DNA of 64,000 nucleotides from a virus, in the IMG/VR virus record IMGVR_UViG_3300040758_000214, positions 62,001 through 126,000 of that record; one strand, written 5' to 3'. Position numbers and translations under genes: made by a program. Below the pieces are notes generated by a model. That model worked only from the letters and a program-made list of their open reading frames with translations. It was not told the DNA's origin and made no database searches. This document shows, in pieces, positions 8,689 through 15,360 of the stretch. The stretch's first letter is position 1, and every line of letters begins with the position of its first letter.

Positions 8689-9378
8689 TCATTTATTTAA
8701 TAGAATTGGAGCTACTTTATAAAATCCAGATAAACGAATTATTAAAGTATCAATTCTATCTTCTAAATCACCGATTTTTTCTTCTTGAAATCTTTGATGT
8801 GATTCACTTCCTTCAACTGTAATTCCCTGATCATTTGTATAACTTGTAGATGTATTTATTGTATTATGAACTGAGGTTAGTGTTACCGGAGATGTATGAA
8901 TTCCATTAAAGAATGATTCACTTGTTATAACATAAGAATCACTATATTCAATAATTGGGTCTTTACTTTTTTCATATTGAGCTGTTATAATAATTAGACC
9001 ATCCTCTTCTTTATCTTTTCTATGTTTTCTAACTTCAGAATCTTTTTCTATAAATTTAAATTTATTACCTTTGGATAAATTTCCATTATCAAGAAATCGT
9101 TCTAATTCAATAGATTCTCCTTTTCTTAGTATAAGTCCATCACTGGTTACAGATCTTCCATCTATACTAATTTTTACTAAAGCTCTTCTATTCTCATCTG
9201 TGTTATTTAATTTGATTTTATATTCCTCATCGAATGGAAGTTTTACACTAATATTTTTGGAATCTTTATTATCGTTATAAGTCATTCCTCCATTAGGAAT
9301 ATAAACTTTAACTATAGCAAATGAATAAACAGGAATTAAAAGAATAGAAAGAATTAACGAAAAGATTATTTTGTTCAT
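8689..9378 (-). CDS. Exported protein with signal peptide, unknown function
   Basis: A 229-residue protein starting with MNKIIFSLILSILLIPVYSFA, a clear cleavable signal peptide with an A-x-A-like end. The mature part is charged (many Lys, Asp, Glu), beta-rich in the first half and probably helical at the C-terminus (SHQRFQEEKIGDLEDRIDT). No catalytic motif is visible. It lies directly downstream of a second exported protein (14 bases), suggesting a periplasmic or surface role in the infected cell. Confidence 0.7.
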   Translation of the reverse strand: MNKIIFSLILSILLIPVYSFAIVKVYIPNGGMTYNDNKDSKNISVKLPFDEEYKIKLNNTDENRRALVKISIDGRSVTSDGLILRKGESIELERFLDNGNLSKGNKFKFIEKDSEVRKHRKDKEEDGLIIITAQYEKSKDPIIEYSDSYVITSESFFNGIHTSPVTLTSVHNTINTSTSYTNDQGITVEGSESHQRFQEEKIGDLEDRIDTLIIRLSGFYKVAPILLNK

Positions 9379-9391
9379 ATTTTAAATCTCC

Positions 9392-9667
9392 TTACTTCTT
9401 TTTAGGATCTTTAGCTTTGTCAACTGCGGATTTTAATTTTGCATCTTCTTCAGTTTTAGCTATAGCATCTAATTTTGCTTTGGTTTCTTCTGAGTCTTTT
9501 TGAAGTTGGGTATACTCATTTTTTATAGATGTAAATTGATTGTCTAAAACTTGCATACGATTAATATCATACGCATAACGATATGATAACAATTCTTTTT
9601 CATCCGCAGCTTTAGCTATTCCTGCAATCCCAATTATCAATAATGCTGCAATAAATAATTTTTTCAT
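9392..9667 (-). CDS. Small exported coiled-coil protein
   Basis: A 91-residue protein with a signal peptide (MKKLFIAALLIIGIAGIAKA) cut after AKA. The mature 70 residues are nearly all helix-forming and highly charged, ending in Lys-rich DKAKDPKKK. It would act in the periplasm or at the surface. Its gene forms a pair with the exported protein at 8689-9378. The function is unknown; partner binding through a short coiled coil is likely. Confidence 0.7.
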   Translation of the reverse strand: MKKLFIAALLIIGIAGIAKAADEKELLSYRYAYDINRMQVLDNQFTSIKNEYTQLQKDSEETKAKLDAIAKTEEDAKLKSAVDKAKDPKKK

Positions 9668-9684
9668 TTTTGTTTCTCCTTTTT

Positions 9685-9825
9685 TTAGTTTAAAATTTGA
9701 TATGTTATAAATCCAGCAACCAAAATTCCTAAAATTAACCCATACGATGTTACAGTTTTACTAATTCCTAACATTCCCACAAAAATCCATACTCCAGCAA
9801 TAGCAATACCTGTTCCAATTGTCAT
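9685..9825 (-). CDS. Small membrane protein, 46 aa
   Basis: An intact frame starts MTIGTGIAIAGVWIFVGMLG and ends in YQILN; two hydrophobic helices flank a short polar turn. A GGAG site lies five bases before the ATG, and the start overlaps the stop of the upstream gene in an ATGA arrangement, so translation is probably coupled. It is followed by the two exported-protein genes. The function is unknown; a holin-like or regulatory membrane peptide is possible. Confidence 0.6.
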   Translation of the reverse strand: MTIGTGIAIAGVWIFVGMLGISKTVTSYGLILGILVAGFITYQILN

Positions 9826-10544
9826 ATGAACTCCAAAACTATACTTTCTGTAAATGGTTTAATATAATAATCAAAGTACTTTTGTTTATCAATATCATCA
9901 GTACATAAAATATTAGCAGTTGATTGTGTTATTTCAATTTCTCCATATCTTTTTAAGAATACATTAAATTTATTATCATCTATTGGAATACAGAATAATA
10001 ATGGATCTTCTGAATATAAAAGTTCATCTTTAATTTTTTGTAAACTTTTAAATAATGAAACTTTATCAAGATAATTTATATTTAATATTTTCTTATACAT
10101 ATTATCCATTTCAGAATATTTATGAGAAACTCCTTTAACAAAATATTGATTTTTATCTTTGGCAATATATTTAGATCTATCTATAGAAATTATAAAAACT
10201 TCAAATACATTTTTCAATTCTAAATTTAAGTGATAATCAGTTTTAGTTAATAATCTCTTTATTATAATCCCATCATATTGCCTTATGATTAAATCATCTT
10301 CTAAAATTTCATTTCTCAATAAATATTCTGAAATTGTAGAATTGGTAATATCTCTTAGAACAGAAGTTATTTTTGGATTATCTCGCATCAACAAACCAAT
10401 TTGTGTATTTCTCACTTCCTTATCATTTTCATTTATATTCGACATATTAAATCCAAGACTTTTTAATATTGAATAGTGGCAATGAGAAATATCATAAGAA
10501 TATATTTGTTGAAGGAATAGTTTACAGTTACGATTGATTTCCAT
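9822..10544 (-). CDS. Unknown protein, 240 aa
   Basis: I place the start at the ATG at 10544 (MEINRNCKLFLQQIYSYD) rather than the first ATG at 10613, because the longer form would overlap the previous gene by 86 bases and lacks a better ribosome site. The protein is alpha/beta with many Lys, Asn and Ile and no signal, membrane segment or recognisable motif. Confidence 0.6.
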   Translation of the reverse strand: MEINRNCKLFLQQIYSYDISHCHYSILKSLGFNMSNINENDKEVRNTQIGLLMRDNPKITSVLRDITNSTISEYLLRNEILEDDLIIRQYDGIIIKRLLTKTDYHLNLELKNVFEVFIISIDRSKYIAKDKNQYFVKGVSHKYSEMDNMYKKILNINYLDKVSLFKSLQKIKDELLYSEDPLLFCIPIDDNKFNVFLKRYGEIEITQSTANILCTDDIDKQKYFDYYIKPFTESIVLEFI

Positions 10545-10776
10545 AATCAATTCTTCCAGCTGGGATAACTTCACCTTGTATAATTTTAGGTTCATATGAC
10601 AATTCAGCTTCAACCCAAAAACAATTCACTAATCCATCAAGATCTTCTAACGTATAATCCATACTTTCTTTTTCTGTTTCTTTTGAAGATCCTGCAGATG
10701 ACCATTCACCGTTTTCATTTATTGATACTGCTATTTTTATTTTTGTAGTTGTTGTTTTAACTTTTATAGGTTCCAT
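10528..10776 (-). CDS. Unknown small acidic protein, 82 aa
   Basis: A small beta-rich acidic protein (KETEKESMDYTLEDLDGLV in the centre). No known family or motif. It is closely spaced after the gene at 10789 and overlaps the start of the gene at 9822-10544 by 17 bases, consistent with one operon. Confidence 0.55.
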   Translation of the reverse strand: MEPIKVKTTTTKIKIAVSINENGEWSSAGSSKETEKESMDYTLEDLDGLVNCFWVEAELSYEPKIIQGEVIPAGRIDYGNQS

Positions 10777-10788
10777 GTATTATCCTTT

Positions 10789-11550
10789 CTAATTCTCATT
10801 AAATACATACATCAAAGTATCATCTATTAATAAGAGATGATTAATATCAATAACTCCAATTTCTCTTTCATTAAACCAAGTAACTAAATCTTGATTGGTT
10901 GAAATTTTAGATACATATTTCTGTAATTGTTTATAAAGAAGTTGAGCAGGTTCAATGTTTGCAGGATTAGGTAATTTATTAAGAATACTTTGAGCATCAG
11001 GAAGAACCAATTCAACAACATCTTCTGACTTCTTCATTTTTGTTTTTGCATAAGGAATTAGATTTCCACTCCCATCTTCTATACAAAATACATTTATCAA
11101 TCCTGTTTTAACTCCATATGATTTAATAAAGATATTATTATAAGGAGCTGGTGCACGATAAATAATCCTAAAAATATCATGATTAAATATATTCATTTTT
11201 TCAGGTGAGAAATTCATAACTTTTCTCGATGAAGTTTCTTTGAATATAAATATATCTCTTACTTCTTCATTATCAGCATCTATAGGAAATGAAAAAGCCA
11301 TTGTGTCTCTTGGATCAATTCCCCTTATAGTTAATCTTGTTGAAAATACATGCATTTGTTCAATTCTTGCTTTATTGGATTCAAACCAATCGACTAATGG
11401 GACTGTAGTTAATTGAGGTGCACTTTGATTATTCTCTGTAGTTTCCCTCTGTACTTCAGTTTCTTCTGGTTGAATCATATTCTCTCCCGCGTGATTTGCA
11501 TTAGTATCATCTTCCATATTCTTAATCATCTCAGCTAAATTTTCAGTCAT
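10789..11550 (-). CDS. Unknown acidic-N-terminus protein, 253 aa
   Basis: The first 45 residues are acidic and disordered; the rest is alpha/beta with a Pro-rich turn (YRAPAPYNNIF). I find no motif. The architecture, an acidic disordered head followed by a compact body, is like that of the protein at 7478-8542. The two genes may belong to a common accessory set, but no sequence similarity is evident by eye. Confidence 0.55.
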   Translation of the reverse strand: MTENLAEMIKNMEDDTNANHAGENMIQPEETEVQRETTENNQSAPQLTTVPLVDWFESNKARIEQMHVFSTRLTIRGIDPRDTMAFSFPIDADNEEVRDIFIFKETSSRKVMNFSPEKMNIFNHDIFRIIYRAPAPYNNIFIKSYGVKTGLINVFCIEDGSGNLIPYAKTKMKKSEDVVELVLPDAQSILNKLPNPANIEPAQLLYKQLQKYVSKISTNQDLVTWFNEREIGVIDINHLLLIDDTLMYVFNEN

Positions 11551-11573
11551 TTTTACTTTCTCCTTTAGGTTAG

Positions 11574-11765
11574 TTAATCAAAATCAGAATCTTCATATTC
11601 TATTCTTCCCTTACATCCATTTGAACTATTTGTAAATCCTGCAGTGCATGGTTCACCATTTTCTGGATATTTTGGTCTAAAACCAGATCGTCTTTCATTA
11701 AGTACAAATTCTTCTTTAGTAACTTTTTTTTCTTCTTGATCATAAAATTTTATAAAATATTTCAT
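11574..11765 (-). CDS. Unknown small protein, 63 aa
   Basis: A short protein with a beta-rich N-terminus (MKYFIKFYDQEEKKVTKEEF) and a Cys-containing end (CTAGFTNSSNGCKG). The two Cys are too far from other ligands to call a zinc site. It starts one base after the stop of the frameshifted reading frame at 11762-11942. Confidence 0.5.
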   Translation of the reverse strand: MKYFIKFYDQEEKKVTKEEFVLNERRSGFRPKYPENGEPCTAGFTNSSNGCKGRIEYEDSDFD

Positions 11766-11942
11766 TTAGAATCCTTTAAGGCATCAATCTCTCTTTTATT
11801 ACATTCAATTTTAAGTCCATATGGTCTGGTACAACATCCTGGTCTACAATCTAAAACATATCGATCTTCCCAAGGGTCTTTAATTATTTTTTTTAACTTT
11901 ACATTTATGCTCGGCAATAATAATTATATCATTCTTTTCCAT
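11762..11942 (-). pseudogene. Small Cys-rich protein split by a frameshift at an A8 run
   Basis: The frame starting at 11942 reads MEKNDIIIIAEHKCKVKK and stops just after a run of eight A on the minus strand. A one-base shift in that run restores IIKDPWEDRYVLDCRPGCC and TRPYGLKIECNKREIDALK to a stop at 11762, which overlaps the next gene's start. The joined product of about 60 residues has four Cys. The break lies in a homopolymer, so a sequencing slip, transcriptional slippage or a real mutation are all possible. Confidence 0.45.
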
Positions 11943-11943
11943 A

Positions 11944-12105
11944 TTAATATGATCCTTGACATGGTTGAGCACTAAAACGATTTTTACCATCATTTTTATA
12001 TACAACTTCGTATTCAATTCCTTCAACCATAAATTTCTTACCTATTTCAGGAAGTTTAGGTTTTTCTTTGTCTGACTTTTTAATAATTACTGGTCCATTT
12101 TCCAT
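11944..12105 (-). CDS. Unknown small basic protein, 53 aa
   Basis: I take the start at 12105 (MENGPVIIKKSDKEKPKLPE) behind an AAGGAG site; a longer form from 12132 would add nine residues inside the upstream gene. The product has a Lys/Pro-rich head and a short beta-rich end. No family is recognised. Confidence 0.45.
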   Translation of the reverse strand: MENGPVIIKKSDKEKPKLPEIGKKFMVEGIEYEVVYKNDGKNRFSAQPCQGSY

Positions 12106-12431
12106 TTGTTTTTTACTCCTTCCTTCCTCCAATCTTCAGGATTAATATCAGAACATAATTCTAATGCAGCTCCAGCTAAAGCCATAACTTTTACAAGATA
12201 AGCATATGTATCAACCGGAGCTGAATTTTGCTCATCCCATTCCTTACAAGTTAATAACCAATCTGGTAAATCACGACTCCAATTTTCAACGTAACTTCTC
12301 TTAGCTTTTTCCAAATATATTTCAACGAATTGTAAAAATGATGCTACATTAAAACTAGGATTCTTTCCAAATACTTTGTTTTGATATTCTCTTTCTTTCA
12401 CATACAAATCTAATATCGTCTGACAATCCAT
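12087..12431 (-). CDS. Unknown helical phage protein, 114 aa
   Basis: An all-helical protein with VKEREYQNKVFG, a Trp-rich centre (ENWSRDLPDWLL) and a C-terminal YAYLVKVMALAGAALEL helix. This pattern recurs in small phage proteins of unknown function with a MazG-like look, but the metal-binding Glu residues of MazG are not obvious. The ribosome site AAAGGAG is strong. Its first 77 bases overlap the end of the upstream gene, which is unusually long for this genome. Confidence 0.55.
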   Translation of the reverse strand: MDCQTILDLYVKEREYQNKVFGKNPSFNVASFLQFVEIYLEKAKRSYVENWSRDLPDWLLTCKEWDEQNSAPVDTYAYLVKVMALAGAALELCSDINPEDWRKEGVKNKWKMDQ

Positions 12432-12777
12432 TTATCTCCTTTTCTGATAACACTCTTAGATTTTTTAGTGGTAAATTCTCAATGAAAAAACTTTTAGATT
12501 TTCCTTGTTCTTTTCCTGTTAATACTAAGCATTCAAAATATCTTCTGATATAAGGCGGTGAATAATCATATAAAATTTTTTTATATCTTAAAGTAATTAA
12601 TGCTTTTTGTTTTCTTAAATATTTAGGTATTTTTTCTCTTTGTGTACCTCTAGGATTTGATGTTTCAACAAATTCTACTATATCTCCAACTTTAGTCTTT
12701 CTCGGATTTTCAATTGTATAAATTCTTCCAAACAATATATCTAAAAATGTTTTTAAATTATTAGTGGGTATAAACAT
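12355..12777 (-). CDS. Unknown basic protein, 140 aa
   Basis: A Lys/Arg-rich protein with a beta-barrel-like centre (TKVGDIVEFVETSNPRG, then KALITLRYKKILYDYSP). No family is recognised; the composition fits nucleic-acid binding. The last 26 codons overlap the start of the next gene. Confidence 0.5.
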   Translation of the reverse strand: MFIPTNNLKTFLDILFGRIYTIENPRKTKVGDIVEFVETSNPRGTQREKIPKYLRKQKALITLRYKKILYDYSPPYIRRYFECLVLTGKEQGKSKSFFIENLPLKNLRVLSEKEINGLSDDIRFVCERKRISKQSIWKES

Positions 12778-12779
12778 AA

Positions 12780-12998
12780 CTATTCCTTTACAAAATCACA
12801 ATAATATTCATAATATCTATTTACTCGATTACTAAACACTTTTCCTCTTATTACATCTTTACTCCCACATATAACATGATTTAAAAGTTCATCACATAAT
12901 AAACAATCTTTACATTTTTTACAACCAGGTAAATTAAATGTTCTATCTGGATATATACCTACATTTTCACCAAACTTAATTATTTGTATACTTTGCAT
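12780..12998 (-). CDS. Mini CCHC zinc protein, cluster A copy 1
   Basis: A 72-residue protein with the motif CKKCKDCLLCDELLNHVIC: Cys-x2-Cys-x11-His-x2-Cys with an invariant DEL before the His. This spacing fits one zinc ion in a treble-clef or zinc-knuckle-like fold. It is one of four tandem paralogues here and three more at 46.6-47.3 kb. The role is unknown; RNA, DNA or protein binding are possible. This copy has an extra Cys between the ligand pairs. Confidence 0.7.
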   Translation of the reverse strand: MQSIQIIKFGENVGIYPDRTFNLPGCKKCKDCLLCDELLNHVICGSKDVIRGKVFSNRVNRYYEYYCDFVKE

Positions 12999-13001
12999 AT
13001 A

Positions 13002-13223
13002 TTAATCACCTGTATTTAAAGACTGACAAATATATCCAGAATCTGTCTTTGTAAATACTGTTTTAAACTTTTCTATTTTTTTAGATCCACATATAATGTG
13101 TTCTACAAGTTCATCAACAAAAATAGCATCTTTACATTTTTTACATTGAGAAAAATCTTCAAGAAAATCAGCAGGCCATACCTCATTTTCCCATTCTATA
13201 GCTTGTATAGTTTTCATAATCAA
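13002..13223 (-). CDS. Mini CCHC zinc protein, cluster A copy 2
   Basis: 73 residues with CKKCKDAIFVDELVEHIIC, the same Cys-x2-Cys-x11-His-x2-Cys core as its neighbours, and the shared opening KTIQAIEW. It starts three bases after the upstream stop. The second Met (residue 3) matches the starts of the paralogues better and may be the true start. Confidence 0.7.
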   Translation of the reverse strand: MIMKTIQAIEWENEVWPADFLEDFSQCKKCKDAIFVDELVEHIICGSKKIEKFKTVFTKTDSGYICQSLNTGD

Positions 13224-13441
13224 TCCTTAGTATTTAAATAGAAACACTTATAATGCCTACAATCATCATCTAATTTAAATACTTTATATTTTTCTATCTT
13301 TTCAGATCCGCATATAATATGGCCTATAAGTTCATCAATGAGAATAATATCTTTACAATTTTTACATTCAAAAATAAACTTCATTCCATCATAAATAGGA
13401 AAAACTTTATTATTCCATTTAACGAATTGAATAGATTTCAT
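13220..13441 (-). CDS. Mini CCHC zinc protein, cluster A copy 3
   Basis: 73 residues with CKNCKDIILIDELIGHIIC. The N-terminal MKSIQFVKWNNKV and the core are plainly paralogous to copies 1, 2 and 4, while the last 20 residues vary. It overlaps copy 2 by 4 bases (ATGA). Confidence 0.7.
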   Translation of the reverse strand: MKSIQFVKWNNKVFPIYDGMKFIFECKNCKDIILIDELIGHIICGSEKIEKYKVFKLDDDCRHYKCFYLNTKD

Positions 13442-13443
13442 AA

Positions 13444-13662
13444 TTAATCACCAGTATTTAAATAATTACAAATATAGTCGCCATTCTCATCTAATTTAAA
13501 TATACTACAATTTTTTATCCTTTGAGACCCACATATAACATGTTGTATAAGTTCATCTACAAGAATAGCATCTTTACATTTTTTACAATGGCTACAACAA
13601 TCATGATTGTATCTAATACTTTCAATTTTATTATCCCATTTTGCATATTGTATAGTCTTCAT
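13444..13662 (-). CDS. Mini CCHC zinc protein, cluster A copy 4
   Basis: 72 residues with CKKCKDAILVDELIQHVIC and an additional HDCCSH cluster before it. It is the first of the four-gene array in transcription order and follows the interrupted gene at 13665-14078 by two bases. Confidence 0.7.
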   Translation of the reverse strand: MKTIQYAKWDNKIESIRYNHDCCSHCKKCKDAILVDELIQHVICGSQRIKNCSIFKLDENGDYICNYLNTGD

Positions 13663-13664
13663 AA

Positions 13665-14078
13665 TTAATCACCAATATTAAATTTCTTCAAAGTTCCTTT
13701 GATGTTTTCTTCTAATTCTAATTTGACCATATCATTAAAGACATCAATTCCTTGCTCAGTAAATTTAATTAATTCGTATAGAAAGTTTATTGTAATTTGG
13801 CAATATTGTTCTGGTGTTAATTTTACTATTTTTTGTTTGTCTGGCTTCTGGTTCCAAATATAACTATTACTTAATTCACTTTCAAATTCATTTTTTGGGT
13901 ATAATGTTGAAACTTTTTGATCCCTTAAATCTATAGAACATTCTAAATTATTACTTCATGCTACTTTCATATTTTCGGATATATTTTTAAATATATCTAA
14001 TAAATCAACTCCAACGCCTTTACCAACTAAACTCGGATACATCAAAGAAAGATAATCTATTCCAAAATCAGGATTCAT
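13665..14078 (-). pseudogene. Unknown gene with one in-frame TGA (disrupted or read through)
   Basis: The frame from the ATG at 14078 (MNPDFGIDYLSLMYPSLVGK) is open for 40 codons, meets a TGA at 13956-13958, and stays open for a further 96 codons to TAA at 13665. The downstream part is protein-like, with LTPEQYCQITINFLYELIKF. TGA ends other genes in this window (for example at 54822 and 9822), so a changed genetic code is unlikely. A nonsense mutation, a sequence error or stop-codon readthrough remain. No family is recognised. Confidence 0.55.
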
Positions 14079-14089
14079 AAGTTACTCCT

Positions 14090-14404
14090 CTACTCAATTT
14101 TATATTTTTCAAATATAATTTTTATTGATTGTTTAATTTCTTCTATGGCAGGACTTTGTAAAATATCATTTTCACAATGTAATAATTTTTCCATTAAATC
14201 TACCATAAAATATCTTAATTCATCCAGGTCACCTTTTAAAGTTCCACCGTATCTATTCTTTATAATAGATACTTTATATTTACCATCATTATTAAAATTA
14301 CGTCGAATTCCAAAAACTAAATCTGAACTATACATTTTTTCAGTTGATGTAGATCTTTCGCCAGTATCAATAGCATAATCACCGTGAATCATAATACTCT
14401 CCAA
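14090..14404 (-). CDS. Unknown protein, 104 aa
   Basis: An N-terminal beta-rich part (MIHGDYAIDTGERSTSTEKM) is followed by a helical C-terminus. The 4-residue loop GERSTSTEKMYSSDL is Ser/Thr-rich. No motif is recognised. Its start adjoins the stop of folE2 without a gap, so the two are probably co-translated. Confidence 0.55.
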   Translation of the reverse strand: MESIMIHGDYAIDTGERSTSTEKMYSSDLVFGIRRNFNNDGKYKVSIIKNRYGGTLKGDLDELRYFMVDLMEKLLHCENDILQSPAIEEIKQSIKIIFEKYKIE

Positions 14405-15259
14405 TCATAAGTACATTAATCCTGACAATCCTCCTTCTATTCCTTTCCAATTAATTGCAATTGCTTCTGATGGATGTATTGATTCCTCATGGGTACATTT
14501 TACTAACCAATCAAGAATATTATTATTTGTATCTAAAGAATGACTTATCTTTCGGATTGAGTCTTCTACAAACATTGGATTCTCAGCGGCAATTCTTGCT
14601 ACTTCTTGTTCATCAACTCTTTTTAAAATGGGATAAGGAATTGTTTTTACAGAATCTTCGGTATTACAAATTAATTCTTCTAACCATACTATTTGAGGAA
14701 GATTAACTTCAACTAAAATTTCAGCATAACATCTTTGAGCATGAGGAAATCCCATAGATCCAGTTGATTCTAATGCAGCACAAAGAGATGCAGAACATGG
14801 GCAATATGAAGCATATTGAACTTTAACTTTTTCAAAGAATCTAAATGATTTATCAGTCAATCTTCCTTCAAATGAACATTCATAAAATTGTGGAGCACAA
14901 TGATCACTTAATGGAGATTTTTTATTTAATTGTAAGTCAAATTCAAATTTGATAAAACTATCTGTATCATCATTAACATTTAATTTAAAATCTTCTAAAA
15001 TAGCATGTAATGTTTGATGTTTTAATGGTTCATTTAAATAAGGGATTAAATTTCTATGTAATCTTGACATCGAAATTCCCTTTGTATCTTTATTTAAATT
15101 TGTTGTCATATTCACTTTAGCTACAACTTCATGTTGACCTGTAAAATATGATTCTAGTTTAATTGGAACTCTTACATTTTGTACTCCAACTTGATAGATA
15201 GGAATTTCAATTTCTGGTTTACTACATTGAATGTCCGGTAAATTTTTCATGTTATTCAA
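14405..15259 (-). CDS. folE2: GTP cyclohydrolase IB (FolE2)
   Basis: This enzyme turns GTP into 7,8-dihydroneopterin triphosphate, the first step of folate and 7-deazaguanine (queuosine/preQ0) synthesis. At 284 residues it has the family length. Visible signatures are the VGVQNVRVPIKL opening, the central YCPCSASLCAALESTGSMG with the metal-binding Cys region, and GFPHAQRCYAEILVEV. The cytosolic protein works as a tetramer in known members. A QueD homologue is encoded at 47315-47743; QueE and QueC are not seen in this window, so the product may feed host enzymes or genes outside it. Confidence 0.9.
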   Translation of the reverse strand: MNNMKNLPDIQCSKPEIEIPIYQVGVQNVRVPIKLESYFTGQHEVVAKVNMTTNLNKDTKGISMSRLHRNLIPYLNEPLKHQTLHAILEDFKLNVNDDTDSFIKFEFDLQLNKKSPLSDHCAPQFYECSFEGRLTDKSFRFFEKVKVQYASYCPCSASLCAALESTGSMGFPHAQRCYAEILVEVNLPQIVWLEELICNTEDSVKTIPYPILKRVDEQEVARIAAENPMFVEDSIRKISHSLDTNNNILDWLVKCTHEESIHPSEAIAINWKGIEGGLSGLMYL

Positions 15260-15278
15260 ATTATTTATCTCCTTTAAA

Positions 15279-15314
15279 AAGTACAGGTTAGGTATTTCTA
15301 TCTAACCTGTACTT
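15279..15314 (-). terminator. Rho-independent terminator after the vWA gene
   Basis: A perfect 13-bp stem (AAGTACAGGTTAG / CTAACCTGTACTT) with a 10-base loop lies 46 bases after the stop at 15361. On the minus strand it runs into TTTTTAAAGGAG, so the T-run overlaps the ribosome site region of folE2. Confidence 0.75.
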
Positions 15315-15360
15315 AAACTAAAAATTAGACGTTCTACACGTACTTTACAATAAATGAATA

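Noticed and set aside
13956-13958. Reassignment of TGA to Trp across the genome
   Set aside because: Other genes end in TGA with tightly fitting neighbours (9822, 54822), so TGA is a normal stop.
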